Assembly (NCBI RefSeq): GCF_016863255.1
Contig: NZ_BOON01000006.1
Coordinates: 186,001 to 250,000, forward strand
Source: Planosporangium mesophilum
Lineage (GTDB): Bacteria > Actinomycetota > Actinomycetes > Mycobacteriales > Micromonosporaceae
Direction of reading: 5' to 3'
DNA: 64,000 nucleotides
Positions 26,471 through 34,618 of the stretch are shown one piece after another. A model generated the notes under the pieces. That model was not told where the DNA came from. It searched no databases and saw only the letters and a list, made by a program, of their open reading frames with translations. Each line of letters opens with the position of its first letter. The stretch's first letter is position 1. The translations under genes and the position numbers were made by a program.

Positions 26471-26991
26471 GCGAAAAGCTCGGCGTACACCTCGTCCGCG
26501 ACGGCCCGGCCGGCGTCGTCGAAGAGTACCAGCCTGACCTCGTCCGGGCTGGTCGCGGCCGTGCGGATGGTGTCGAGCGCCTGTACCACCGCGTCCCGCT
26601 TCGGCCACCGGTACACCCCGGAGGAGATCAACGGGAACGCCACCGACTCCGCGTCCAGCTCCGCCGCCACCCGCAGCGAGTTGGTGTAGCAGGCGCGCAG
26701 CAGCGGGGTCCGGTCGACGCCCTCGGCCCAGACCGGGCCGACGGTGTGGATCACCCAGCGGGCGGGCAGCCGCCCGGCCGTGGTGGCGACCGCCTCGCCG
26801 GTCGGCAGGCCCTTGCCGTACCGGGCGGCCCGCAGCGCCCGGCACTCCTCCAAGATGGCGGGCCCGCCCCGGCGGTGGATCGCGCCGTCCACGCCGCCAC
26901 CGCCGAGCAGCGACGAGTTGGCGGCGTTGACGATCGCGTCGACCTCCTGGGCGGTGATGTCCCCGGTCACGAGTTCGACGCGCCTACTCAT
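26467..26991 (-). CDS. Macrodomain protein, O-acetyl-ADP-ribose deacetylase type
   Basis: A 174-residue single macrodomain. The ADP-ribose-binding loops are GDITAQEVDAIVNAANSSL with LGGGGVDGAIH, and the second loop is PLISSGVYRWP. It likely removes ADP-ribose or deacetylates O-acetyl-ADP-ribose, a product of sirtuin activity. Its start overlaps the EI24 gene stop by 8 bases. Confidence 0.9.
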   Translation of the reverse strand: MSRRVELVTGDITAQEVDAIVNAANSSLLGGGGVDGAIHRRGGPAILEECRALRAARYGKGLPTGEAVATTAGRLPARWVIHTVGPVWAEGVDRTPLLRACYTNSLRVAAELDAESVAFPLISSGVYRWPKRDAVVQALDTIRTAATSPDEVRLVLFDDAGRAVADEVYAELFA

Positions 26992-27757
26992 GGGGCTGCC
27001 CCAGCACGCGCCGGCTCAGCAGGGTGGCACCGGCCACCGCGCCGGGCATCACCAGCACCGCCACGAACGGCACGAGAAAGACCACGAAGACGGGGACGCC
27101 GAAGCCGAGCGCGAGCGCCCGGTTGGCGCGCAGCAACCGGCGCCGGTCGCGCAGGCGAAGCCCGCGGCGGTTGAACGGCACTCCGGAGATCTCCATCGCG
27201 AGCAGCCAGCCGCCGATCATCGCGCCGATGACGGGTACCACGGTCTGGCCGACGACCGGGATGAAGCCGAGGACGAACAGCACCACGCTGACCGCCACCG
27301 AGAGTACGAGCAGGCGCAGCGAGTCTGCCAGGTTCCAGCGGAGCGTCCGGTACCACGGCGCGTCGGACTCGCTCGCACCGCCGAACCGGTCGTCCACCCG
27401 CTTGGAGATGGCCTCGTAGAACGGGTCGCCGATGGTGATCGTCAGCGCCGTGAACGTGACGACCGCGAGGACGACGGCGCCCGCTCCGACCGCGACGGCG
27501 GCCAGCAGCCGCAGGGCCCGGGCCGCCTCGGCCGGCCAGTCGTCGGCGAACCAGGTCAGGAACACGGCCACGTCGTTGACGAAGTACAGCAGCGTGCCCA
27601 GCGCGGCCAGCACCACGGCGAACGAGACGACCCCCGGCACCAGGCCGAGCAGCAGCAGGCGCGGGGTGCGCGCGACCAGGCCGAGACCGCGAAACAGCAG
27701 AGCGGTACCGGTGAAGAACTCCGACAGGGCACTGCGTTGCCGCACGGTGGTAGCCAC
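26984..27757 (-). CDS. EI24-domain membrane protein (CysZ-like)
   Basis: A 257-residue protein with about four to five membrane segments (RLLLLGLVPGVVSFAVVLAA, VAVGAGAVVLAVVTFTALTI, LLVLSVAVSVVLFVLGFIPV and a C-terminal GFGVPVFVVFLVPFVAVLV). The pattern fits the EI24/CysZ family, whose E. coli member takes up sulfate. The -10 TAGGCT overlaps the AlaX stop codon. Confidence 0.82.
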   Translation of the reverse strand: MATTVRQRSALSEFFTGTALLFRGLGLVARTPRLLLLGLVPGVVSFAVVLAALGTLLYFVNDVAVFLTWFADDWPAEAARALRLLAAVAVGAGAVVLAVVTFTALTITIGDPFYEAISKRVDDRFGGASESDAPWYRTLRWNLADSLRLLVLSVAVSVVLFVLGFIPVVGQTVVPVIGAMIGGWLLAMEISGVPFNRRGLRLRDRRRLLRANRALALGFGVPVFVVFLVPFVAVLVMPGAVAGATLLSRRVLGQPHE

Positions 27758-27763
27758 GGCGGC

Positions 27764-27769
27764 AGCCTA
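27764..27769 (-). promoter_or_regulatory. Leaderless -10 element of the EI24 gene
   Basis: TAGGCT on the minus strand, 6 bases before GTG 27757; its TAG doubles as the AlaX stop. Confidence 0.5.
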
Positions 27770-28504
27770 GTCGGTCAGCTCAACCCGTACCCGCCGGTTG
27801 GCCTTGCCCTTGCTCTCCACCTTGACCACCCGTACGCCGCCGATCTGCCTGGTCGAGGCGACGTGCGTACCGCCGTCGGCCTGCACGTCGAGTCCGACGA
27901 TGTCGACGATGCGGATCTCCGGCTCGTCGGCGGGGATCAGGTTGGACTGGGTACGGATGATGTCCGGCAGCACCAGCGCGTCCTCGCGGGGCAGCACCCT
28001 GGTGACCACCCGCCGGTCGGCCACCACCTCGGCGTTGACCGCCTCCTCCAACCGGGCCTTGAAGTCGGCCGGCACCTCGGGCAGGTTGAAGTCCATCCGG
28101 GCCGTCCCGGGTTCCATGTTGCCGCCGGTGACCAGCGCGCCGAAGTCGCGGAACACCACACCGCACAGGACGTGCAGGCCGGAGTGGGTACGCATCAGCC
28201 TGGTCCGCCGGTCGTCGGAGACCGCGCCGGTCACCTCGGTGCCGGCCGGCGGGAGGGGGTCGCCCTCGGCGGGGATCAGGTACGGGTCGTCACCCTTGCG
28301 GGTGCCCACGATGCGGGTCTGTACCCCCTGCCAGAGCAGGACGCCGTGGTCCGGCGGCTGGCCCCCGCCACCCGGGTAGAACGCCGACCGGTCGAGCACG
28401 ATGCCCTGCTCGGGGTCTGCGGCGAGGACCGTGCACGTCCACTCGCGCAGCGTCGGGTCGGCCAGGTCGAGCCGGTAGGTACGCCCGTGATGCGTGACAC
28501 CCAT
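27767..28504 (-). CDS. Alanyl-tRNA editing protein AlaX
   Basis: A 245-residue stand-alone editing domain that hydrolyses mischarged Ser-tRNA(Ala) or Gly-tRNA(Ala). The first zinc motif is RTHSGLHVLCGVVF (HxxxH) and the second is ADGGTHVAST, where the cysteine of the usual CGGTH is Asp. The N-terminal block FYPGGGGQPPDHG is typical. The ATG at 28504 is selected because the protein then starts like the family; TAGAGT lies 8 bases upstream. Confidence 0.9.
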   Translation of the reverse strand: MGVTHHGRTYRLDLADPTLREWTCTVLAADPEQGIVLDRSAFYPGGGGQPPDHGVLLWQGVQTRIVGTRKGDDPYLIPAEGDPLPPAGTEVTGAVSDDRRTRLMRTHSGLHVLCGVVFRDFGALVTGGNMEPGTARMDFNLPEVPADFKARLEEAVNAEVVADRRVVTRVLPREDALVLPDIIRTQSNLIPADEPEIRIVDIVGLDVQADGGTHVASTRQIGGVRVVKVESKGKANRRVRVELTD

Positions 28505-28515
28505 GGCTGGAAACT

Positions 28516-29403
28516 CTATTCGTTGAGGAACGCGGTGATGCGCTCGCGCAGGTCGGCCCGCTCGGTCCACATCACCCCGGGCCGGTCATACACGTGCAGG
28601 GTGGCGCCCGGCAACGCGGCCGCAAGTTCCTCGGCAACCCCGACCGGGTGCAGGTCGTCACCGCGGCAGGCCAGTACCAGCGTGGACGCGGTGACCTCGC
28701 CCAGTGCGGCCCGGTCGGGAAGCGCCACCTGCTCGGGCAGCTCGGCCAGGCCCCGGGCGAGCCCGTCGCGCATGAGCTGCTCCAGCCGCTGGCGCAGGTA
28801 CGACCACGCGGCCGGGGTCTGACGCAGCTGCGCCGGCGGCTCCAGCGCGATCACCTCGGCCACCGCGGCCGCGTCCCCGGACTCCACCGCGGCCAGCAGG
28901 TCGGTCAGGCGCTGACCGGCGGCCCGCGGCCGGGGCTTGTCGAGCACCGCCGGCAGGAAGAAGACTGCCTTGTCCAACCGGCTCGGGTTGTCGGCCAGCA
29001 GCCGGCACAGCGCACCGGCACCGAGGCTGACCCCGACGGCCCTGGTCGCGCCGTACAGGTCGGCCACCGCCCGCAGGTCACGGGCGAGGTCGAGGTAGGT
29101 CCAGCGGCCGGGCGGCGCGGCCGATCGGCCGTGGCCGCGGAACTGGAAGAAGATCCGGCGCCCGGTCACGCCGCTGCCGAGAGGTCGGGTCTCGGCGATG
29201 CCGGCGGCCAGTCCGTGCGCGAACACGGTGACCGGAGTTCCCGACCCGCTGGTCAGGACCTCCAGCTCGACACCGTGCGGGGTGGCGACCAGCTCGGTCG
29301 GTGGGGTGGGCAGCGTCGGTCGCCCGGTCTGCGGGCCACGGTTGACCGGCGGACGGTAGCGGTCGGGACGGCCGTCGGGCGGCGGCGGCCAGCGGAAGTC
29401 CAT
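28516..29403 (-). CDS. Alpha/beta-fold hydrolase
   Basis: A 295-residue hydrolase. After a Pro-rich start, the oxyanion strand is VTVFAHGLAAG, the nucleophile elbow GVSLGAGAL (Ser), a later Asp in CRGDDLHPVG and a possible acid/base near the C-terminus. No clear catalytic His follows in the usual HxxF form, so activity is uncertain. ATG 29403 shares its A with the stop of the DUF2516 gene (TGATG), a re-initiation arrangement. Confidence 0.82.
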   Translation of the reverse strand: MDFRWPPPPDGRPDRYRPPVNRGPQTGRPTLPTPPTELVATPHGVELEVLTSGSGTPVTVFAHGLAAGIAETRPLGSGVTGRRIFFQFRGHGRSAAPPGRWTYLDLARDLRAVADLYGATRAVGVSLGAGALCRLLADNPSRLDKAVFFLPAVLDKPRPRAAGQRLTDLLAAVESGDAAAVAEVIALEPPAQLRQTPAAWSYLRQRLEQLMRDGLARGLAELPEQVALPDRAALGEVTASTLVLACRGDDLHPVGVAEELAAALPGATLHVYDRPGVMWTERADLRERITAFLNE

Positions 29404-29714
29404 CACCAGGATCCGCGGCCGTCGATCGCGTCCCGCAGGGCGGGTCGCACGTCCAGCAGATAGACCGCCGCGATCGTGATCGCGATCAGCCCGAGGACGA
29501 ACGTCGCTCCGCTCAGCAGCGTCACGAGCACCGACCCGCCGAGCATCGCGAGCCAGGCACCCTTCGGCAGCGTACCGATCGCCGCGAACGCGTCGGGGCG
29601 CTGCAGGAGACAGTGCCCGAACGCCCAAACCTCGATGACCAGCGCGAATATCAACAGCAGCAGATTGATCCAGCTGATGATGTCCAGGTAGAAGTGCGGC
29701 GCGGCAGTAGCCAT
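29403..29714 (-). CDS. DUF2516 membrane protein
   Basis: A 103-residue protein with three hydrophobic segments (ISWINLLLLIFALVIEVWAF, GAWLAMLGGSVLVTLLSG, FVLGLIAITIAAVYLLDVRP). It matches the DUF2516 family, of unknown function. The same gene (Rv0476) lies directly after hbhA in M. tuberculosis, as I recall, and the order is preserved here. It is coupled to the alpha/beta hydrolase. Confidence 0.87.
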   Translation of the reverse strand: MATAAPHFYLDIISWINLLLLIFALVIEVWAFGHCLLQRPDAFAAIGTLPKGAWLAMLGGSVLVTLLSGATFVLGLIAITIAAVYLLDVRPALRDAIDGRGSW

Positions 29715-29720
29715 ACGGTG

Positions 29721-29726
29721 AGCTTA
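29721..29726 (-). promoter_or_regulatory. Leaderless -10 element of the DUF2516 gene
   Basis: TAAGCT on the minus strand, 6 bases before ATG 29714, directly after the hairpin at 29731-29766. Confidence 0.5.
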
Positions 29727-29730
29727 AGCG

Positions 29731-29766
29731 TGATCCCCGGTACCGCGTGGGCGGCACCGGGGATCA
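29731..29766 (-). terminator. Hairpin after the HbhA-like gene
   Basis: TGATCCCCGGT (29731-29741) pairs perfectly with ACCGGGGATCA (29756-29766), loop 14 bases, 11 bases past the stop. Confidence 0.65.
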
Positions 29767-29777
29767 AGAGGTGTGTC

Positions 29778-30287
29778 TTACTTGTTGGCGGCGGCGCGGG
29801 TGCGCTTGGTCGGCTTCGCCGGCACCGACGGCAGCGGCGCCTGGGGGTCGTCCACGTGCTGGGCGATCAGCGCATCGGCCTCGGCCTTCGCCTCGGTCTT
29901 CTCGGCGTCCTTGATCTCGGCCTTGGCCGTGGCGAGCTGAGCCTTGGCCTGCTCGGTGCGGGCACCGGCCACGATCCGCTCACCGCGGGCCACCAGCTCG
30001 CTGTAGACGGCGGCGGCCTGCTTCTGCGCGACCTGGGCGCCCGCGGCGACCAGCTGCGCGTTGCGGAGCGCGCTGTCGCGCAGCTTGTCGAGGTCGGCGC
30101 GCAGGCTGCGCTCCGAAACCCGATCGGTCACGGCGTCGGTTACCGCGGGGCGCAGCTCGGACACGCGGCCACGTAGCTGCTCGACCCGCTCCGGCAGCTT
30201 GCGAAGCTGCTCGTAGGCGAGCTCCCCGGCACCGGCGGCGGCGTAGAGCGGGTTGGGAATCTTCTTGGACTCGGTCTTCGGGTTCAT
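29778..30287 (-). CDS. HbhA-like coiled-coil protein with basic tail
   Basis: A 169-residue, highly charged, almost entirely helical protein with heptad-like stretches (EQLRKLPERVEQLRGRVSEL, KDAEKTEAKAEADALI) and a Lys/Pro/Ala tail VPAKPTKRTRAAANK. This resembles mycobacterial heparin-binding haemagglutinin HbhA and sits between the same XRE regulator and DUF2516 neighbours. In a non-pathogen its role is more likely in membrane or polar organisation than adhesion (inference). It starts with an ATGA overlap to the regulator gene. Confidence 0.75.
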   Translation of the reverse strand: MNPKTESKKIPNPLYAAAGAGELAYEQLRKLPERVEQLRGRVSELRPAVTDAVTDRVSERSLRADLDKLRDSALRNAQLVAAGAQVAQKQAAAVYSELVARGERIVAGARTEQAKAQLATAKAEIKDAEKTEAKAEADALIAQHVDDPQAPLPSVPAKPTKRTRAAANK

Positions 30288-30970
30288 GCTGTCTCCTCGG
30301 TCTCGTTGTTCACATCGTCGACACCGGCGCCCGCGGCGGTGGGGGCATCGGCGGTCGGCTCTGATGTCGTACGGGAACGCCGCCCGGTGGCCTTACGTGC
30401 CTTACCGGCCGAGGGGGCGGTTTCGTCGGTGCCGCCAGCCGCGGCGGTCTTGCGGGTCGTGGTCTTGCCGGCGGTCCTGCGGGGCGAGGTGCCGCCGGGG
30501 ACGCTCTTCGCCCGCCGGGCGGCGGAGTTCAGCTTCGCCGATCCGGGATCTTCTGCGTTCTGCGTACCCTCGCCCGCCGGCTGGTCAAACGTGGCGGAGG
30601 TCGCATCGGTGGCACTGTCCGCGTTGCGCGAGTTCTCGCGGCGGAACGTCTCATAGATCTGCGTCAGGGACTGCTTCTGCGCGATGTTCAGGTCGGGATC
30701 CGCCGCGATCGCCGCCAGTACGCCGTGGCCGCCGCTGGCGTCGAGCAGGCCGGCGCGCAGGTACATCATCGGCGTGGAGACCCGCAGCGCGTGGGCCAGC
30801 TGAGCGAGGACCTCCGCGCTCGGCTTGCGTAGCCCCCGTTCGATCTGGCTGAGGTACGGGTTGCTGACCCCGGCCTGCTGAGCCAGTTGACGCAGGGAGA
30901 TCTGCGCGTTACGGCGAAGGTCATGAATGAACTCGCCGATGTCACGGGGCAGGTCACGTGGTGCGGTCAC
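30284..30970 (-). CDS. XRE-family regulator with long basic tail
   Basis: A 228-residue protein. Residues 10-68 are a helix-turn-helix (ISLRQLAQQAGVSNPYLSQI, ERGLRKPSAEVLAQLAHAL). From about 130 on, the sequence is a low-complexity Thr/Ala/Lys/Arg tail like those of nucleoid proteins. It is the counterpart of Rv0474, upstream of hbhA. GTG 30970 has a complete leaderless promoter with TTGC repeats that probably form its own operator. It is cotranscribed with the HbhA-like gene (4-base overlap). Confidence 0.85.
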   Translation of the reverse strand: MTAPRDLPRDIGEFIHDLRRNAQISLRQLAQQAGVSNPYLSQIERGLRKPSAEVLAQLAHALRVSTPMMYLRAGLLDASGGHGVLAAIAADPDLNIAQKQSLTQIYETFRRENSRNADSATDATSATFDQPAGEGTQNAEDPGSAKLNSAARRAKSVPGGTSPRRTAGKTTTRKTAAAGGTDETAPSAGKARKATGRRSRTTSEPTADAPTAAGAGVDDVNNETEETA

Positions 30971-30976
30971 GATTCG

Positions 30977-31005
30977 AACGTACGCCGCCCTGCTTGCTCT
31001 TGCAA
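30977..31005 (-). promoter_or_regulatory. Leaderless promoter of the XRE-HbhA operon
   Basis: -35 TTGCAA (31000-31005), 17-base spacer, -10 TACGTT (30977-30982), then 6 bases to GTG 30970. It is the best-formed promoter in the window. Confidence 0.65.
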
Positions 31006-31020
31006 GCAAAGCGCTTGCTC
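30991..31020. promoter_or_regulatory. TTGC-repeat operator candidate
   Basis: GCTTGC-TCTT-GCAAGC forms an inverted repeat at 30992-31007 and a third GCTTGC follows at 31013-31018. The repeats cover the -35 element, a place where the XRE protein could repress itself. Confidence 0.5.
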
Positions 31021-31127
31021 GAGTTAGCGTGACTCCCAGCACACGTTCATTCCATCGCGGCCGGGTTCCGGGCGCATTACGACGCCATGTCCTGCAGAGA
31101 AGAAAGCCGGGAGGAAGAACGCGGGTG

Positions 31128-32087
31128 TCACCAGACCGCGCGCACCGAACCGACGGGCCGGCCGCCGCCGAGCAGCGGCGTCTCCGCGTGCCCGTCCAGC
31201 ACCCCGCCGGTGACGCCGAGGCGCCGCAGCGCCGACACGAGCACCGGCATCCGCGCCCGCATCGCACCGTCGTCGATCTTGATGGCCACCGCACCGACCC
31301 CCGGCACCGCGACCGCCTGTACGCCCTCGGCGCCGCCCTTGGACAGCAGTCCGGGTACGCCCCGCATCAGCCGGGTGTCCTCGCCCAGCGTCCCGGACAC
31401 CAGCTCGGGGTGGGCCCGCATGGCGTCGGCGACCCGGCGCTCGACGGTGCCGGGCGCCGCCGAGACCAGTCGCAGGAAGGCCACCGCGAGCCCGCGCAGC
31501 GACAGCGCGAAGATGGGCGCGCCACAGCCGTCCACGCCGAGGTCGCGGACGGTCTCGCCGGCCAACTCGGCGACACAGGAACCCAGCTGCCGCTGCAACG
31601 GGTGAGAGGGCGACCGGTAGTCGTCGTACGCCCAGCCGTTCACCGCGCAGGTCAGCAGCATCCCGGTGTGCTTGCCGGAGCAGTTCATCTGGATCGGCTC
31701 CCGGCCGCCGCCGGCCCGGATCACCTCGTCGCGGGCGGACTCGGCCAGCGGATAGTCCGGCGGGGTACGCAGCTCGGCCGCGTCGATGCCGCCGGCCGCG
31801 AGCATCGCGCGTACCCGCTCCAGGTGGAACGGCTCACCGTGGTGGCTGGCGCAGACCAGGGCGAGGTCGGCGTCGTCGGTCAGGTCCAGCCCGGCCCGTA
31901 GCATCCCCACGGCCTGCATCGGCTTGTTGGACGAGCGCGGGAAGACCGGCCCCGTCACGTCGCCGGCCCAGGTCACCACCTCCCCGTCCGGCCCGAGTAC
32001 GACGACCGACCCGAAGTGGCGGCCCTCCACGAACTCGGAGCGGACCACCTCGGCCAGCAACTCGCCACCGGCGTACCGATCGGTCAT
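31128..32087 (-). CDS. L-asparaginase, Rhizobium etli type (Asparaginase_II)
   Basis: A 319-residue enzyme of the class III asparaginase family, unrelated to E. coli AnsA/B. The serine-lysine catalytic motif SSNK (about 52-55) lies in VFPRSSNKPMQ. Other blocks are CASHHGEPFHLERV, QMNCSGKHTGML and DGCGAPIFALSLRGLA. It hydrolyses asparagine to aspartate and ammonia in the cytoplasm. Its ATG overlaps the preceding BKACE gene's stop by 4 bases, so both are one operon. Confidence 0.92.
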   Translation of the reverse strand: MTDRYAGGELLAEVVRSEFVEGRHFGSVVVLGPDGEVVTWAGDVTGPVFPRSSNKPMQAVGMLRAGLDLTDDADLALVCASHHGEPFHLERVRAMLAAGGIDAAELRTPPDYPLAESARDEVIRAGGGREPIQMNCSGKHTGMLLTCAVNGWAYDDYRSPSHPLQRQLGSCVAELAGETVRDLGVDGCGAPIFALSLRGLAVAFLRLVSAAPGTVERRVADAMRAHPELVSGTLGEDTRLMRGVPGLLSKGGAEGVQAVAVPGVGAVAIKIDDGAMRARMPVLVSALRRLGVTGGVLDGHAETPLLGGGRPVGSVRAVW

Positions 32088-32920
32088 TGTGCGTTTACTC
32101 CTAGCAGGGTTCGGGCTTCACTGACGGGCATCGGCGGGCGCTGGGCGAGCCGCGCGAACCCGGCCGCGCGGGCGACCAGTTGCGCGTTGCTCTCGACCGG
32201 CTGGCCCTTGGCGTACGTGACGGTGTCCTCCATGCCGACGCGCAGATGGCCGCCGGCCGACAGCGAGGCGAGCAGGACCGGCAGGGTGCTGCGCCCGATA
32301 CCGGTGGCCGAGAACGTGGTGCCGTCCGGCAGGTCGCGCAGCGCGTGCGTGAACGCGACCAGGGTCTCGGCCGTACCCGGCGCGCCGCCCGGTACGCCGA
32401 GGACGAAGTCGACGTGCACGTGGCCACCGGCCGGCAGCCCGTGCTTGTCGAGCAGGCGCTGCAACGAGGTCAGGTGGCCGAGGTCGAAGATCTCGTACTC
32501 GGGGACGATGCCGAGCTCCTGCATCGAGGCGTGCAGCGCGACGATGAAGTCCCAGCGGTTGAGGAATACGTCGTCGCCGAAGTTGACCGTGCCCATCGTG
32601 CAGGAGGCCATGTCGGGTGCGGCGCCGAGCACCCGGATGCGGTCGGACTCGGGGTCGGTGACCGCCCCGCCGGTGGAGAGCTGCACGATCAGCCCGGTCT
32701 CGGCGCGCAGTGCGGCGACGGTGTCCCGCAGCCGGCCGAGGTCGAGCGTGGGCCGGGCGTCGGCGTCGCGGATGTGTACGTGGATGACGCTCGCCCCGAC
32801 CGCCTCGCACTCCTTCGCGGTGGCGACCAGCTCGTCCAGGGTCACCGGCAGCGCCGGCACGTCGGTCTTGCTCGACTCGGCTCCGGTCGGCGCAACCGTG
32901 ATCAACGTCGTTGTCGTCAC
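32084..32920 (-). CDS. BKACE-family beta-keto acid cleavage enzyme (DUF849)
   Basis: A 278-residue TIM barrel that, in known members such as Kce, condenses a beta-keto acid with acetyl-CoA and splits it, using zinc. The HxH ligands are in GASVIHVHIRDAD, with LSTGG and VHVDFVLGVPGG (substrate pocket) and VGMEDTV near the end. The exact keto acid cannot be read from sequence. GTG 32920 has GAGGA 9 bases away; ATG 32929 is an alternative. It heads an operon with asparaginase. Confidence 0.87.
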   Translation of the reverse strand: MTTTTLITVAPTGAESSKTDVPALPVTLDELVATAKECEAVGASVIHVHIRDADARPTLDLGRLRDTVAALRAETGLIVQLSTGGAVTDPESDRIRVLGAAPDMASCTMGTVNFGDDVFLNRWDFIVALHASMQELGIVPEYEIFDLGHLTSLQRLLDKHGLPAGGHVHVDFVLGVPGGAPGTAETLVAFTHALRDLPDGTTFSATGIGRSTLPVLLASLSAGGHLRVGMEDTVTYAKGQPVESNAQLVARAAGFARLAQRPPMPVSEARTLLGVNAQ

Positions 32921-33031
32921 GCCCAGCATCCTCGCACAGATCACATACGCGTCCGCTATGCGAGCGTTCGCGCCCGGGCGGCGGCGGACCGGCACTCCCC
33001 GGGGCGCGAGGAACCCGGGTACCAGCCCGTC

Positions 33032-34111
33032 TCACTCACCCGGGTCGATCGCGGCAGCCGCCTCACCGATCCGTAGCTCGGCGGCGTCCGCGACGTTCTG
33101 CTTCACCACGGCGAGCGCGATCATGCCGTACTCGAAGTGACGCGCGGCCGTACCGACGAAGCCGACCTGACGCCCCTCCGCCGTGGTCACCGCCGTGCCG
33201 TGTGCCGGCAGTTCCTCCGTGGTGATCCCGTCGAGGTGCAGCAGCACCAGCCGGCGCGGCGGCCGGCCGAGGTGGTGTACCCGGGCGATCGTCTCCTGGC
33301 CGCGGTAGCAGCCCTTCTCCAGGTGTACGGCGGGCGCGGTCCAGCCCACCTCGGCCGGCAGGGTGCGGTGGTCGGTCTCCAAGCCGAAGCGGGGCCGGCG
33401 GTCGGCCACCCGCAGCGCCTCGAACGCCCACAGGCCCGCCAGCGGCACCCCGGCCGCCGCGACCAGGTCCGCCTCGGCCCCTCGCGGTACGAGCAGGTCC
33501 GCCCCGTACGGCATGCGCCGCGCCCAGCCGCCCAGATCGGGCAGCGCGCCGACCGAGTACAGCGTGGTGGGCCGGGACGGCACGGAGCCGGTGGCGAACT
33601 TGGCACCCGGCACCGGGACGGCGTCGGGCGGCAGCAGCGGACCGACGCCCAGCGCGACGAGCGCCTGGTCGGTGTCCGGCCCGACCAGCGACAGCAGCGA
33701 GTAGTCGGCGCTGACGTCCGCCGGCTCGACGCGCATCAGGAAGCGCATGCGCGTCAGGAAGTCCAGCAGCGCGCCGGCCCGCCCCGGCTCGACGTCCAGC
33801 CAGGTGGTCGCGCCGTCGTCGGCCACCCCCGCGTGGTGCTCGACGTGTCCGTGCGGCGACAGGACCAGCATTTCGGTACCGGTCATCGCGGGCAGGTCGG
33901 TGAGGTACTGGGTGGTGAGGCTGTGCAGCCAGCTCAGCCGGTCCTCGCCCGGCACCGCGATGACGCCACGGTGCGACCGGTCGACCAGGCCGACCGAGGT
34001 GGCGAGGGTGCGCTGCTCGCGCATCGGGTCGCCGTAGTGGGCGACGACCCCGGCGTCCGGGCTTTCTGGGTCGAGCGCGGCGACGGGTACCGCGCCGGAT
34101 GCCGTGATCAC
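33032..34111 (-). CDS. YgfZ/GcvT-like folate-binding protein (Fe-S maintenance)
   Basis: A 359-residue protein with a GcvT-type fold and the diagnostic KGCYRGQE motif near the C-terminus. Members help repair or assemble iron-sulfur proteins with folate. Its GTG overlaps the Fur gene's stop by 4 bases (GTGA). Coupling to a metal-responsive regulator fits a role in metal or cluster homeostasis. Confidence 0.92.
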   Translation of the reverse strand: MITASGAVPVAALDPESPDAGVVAHYGDPMREQRTLATSVGLVDRSHRGVIAVPGEDRLSWLHSLTTQYLTDLPAMTGTEMLVLSPHGHVEHHAGVADDGATTWLDVEPGRAGALLDFLTRMRFLMRVEPADVSADYSLLSLVGPDTDQALVALGVGPLLPPDAVPVPGAKFATGSVPSRPTTLYSVGALPDLGGWARRMPYGADLLVPRGAEADLVAAAGVPLAGLWAFEALRVADRRPRFGLETDHRTLPAEVGWTAPAVHLEKGCYRGQETIARVHHLGRPPRRLVLLHLDGITTEELPAHGTAVTTAEGRQVGFVGTAARHFEYGMIALAVVKQNVADAAELRIGEAAAAIDPGE

Positions 34112-34584
34112 TGGTTCTCGCTCTCACTCGCTTGTTGGTCGGCGCAGGCCCCACAGGTGCCGAACAGGGCCACGTGGCCGACGTCGACCCGGAACCCGCG
34201 GCTGCGCTCCAGCTCCGCGACGAGGCCGTCCAGCATCGACGGCGACACCTCGTCGACCCCGCCGCAGACCCGGCAGACCAGGTGTACGTGCTGGTCCTCA
34301 CCGGCCGCGTGGTACGTGGGCGAGCCGTGCGACAGGTGGGTGTGCGTCACCAGCCCCAGCTCTTCGAGCAGCTCAAGGGTCCGGTACACGGTCGTGATGT
34401 TGACGCCGGCCGCCGTGCGCGCCACCGCCGCGTGGATCTGGTCGGGGGTCGCGTGGCCGAGCGCGTACACCGCCTCCAGCACCAACTGGCGCTGAGCGGT
34501 CAGCCGAAGGCCACGCGCGCGCAGCACCTCGGCCAGCGACGGGTCCTGACTCCGCTGGCCACCCAGCCTCGATGACGACGACAC
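34108..34584 (-). CDS. Fur-family metal regulator, Nur-like
   Basis: A 158-residue regulator. The winged helix spans about 25-95 (GLRLTAQRQLVLEAVYALGH, VNITTVYRTLELLEELGLV). Metal ligands lie in THTHLSHGSPTYH and QHVHLVCRVCGG, with a structural zinc pair in FGTCGACA. The sequence resembles Streptomyces Nur (nickel) more than mycobacterial Zur, but one His of the nickel site as I recall it (HHHIH in Nur) appears as Asp here (DQHVH), so the metal is uncertain. GTG 34584 follows TAGGAT by 7 bases. Confidence 0.88.
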   Translation of the reverse strand: MSSSSRLGGQRSQDPSLAEVLRARGLRLTAQRQLVLEAVYALGHATPDQIHAAVARTAAGVNITTVYRTLELLEELGLVTHTHLSHGSPTYHAAGEDQHVHLVCRVCGGVDEVSPSMLDGLVAELERSRGFRVDVGHVALFGTCGACADQQASESENQ

Positions 34585-34591
34585 AAGGTCG

Positions 34592-34597
34592 ATCCTA
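34592..34597 (-). promoter_or_regulatory. Leaderless -10 element of the Fur-family gene
   Basis: TAGGAT on the minus strand, 7 bases before GTG 34584, in a 34-base divergent gap. Confidence 0.6.
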
Positions 34598-34605
34598 GGC
34601 GACAC

Positions 34606-34611
34606 TAAGCT
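34606..34611 (+). promoter_or_regulatory. Leaderless -10 element of the aminodeoxychorismate lyase gene
   Basis: TAAGCT, 7 bases before ATG 34619; its -35 would lie inside or next to the opposing -10. Confidence 0.6.
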
Positions 34612-34618
34612 CGCCACC

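Noticed and set aside
28767-29403. Frameshift in the alpha/beta hydrolase because no clear catalytic His was seen
   Set aside because: The frame is open to a normal length with a good nucleophile elbow; a missing His motif can be family variation, not a break.
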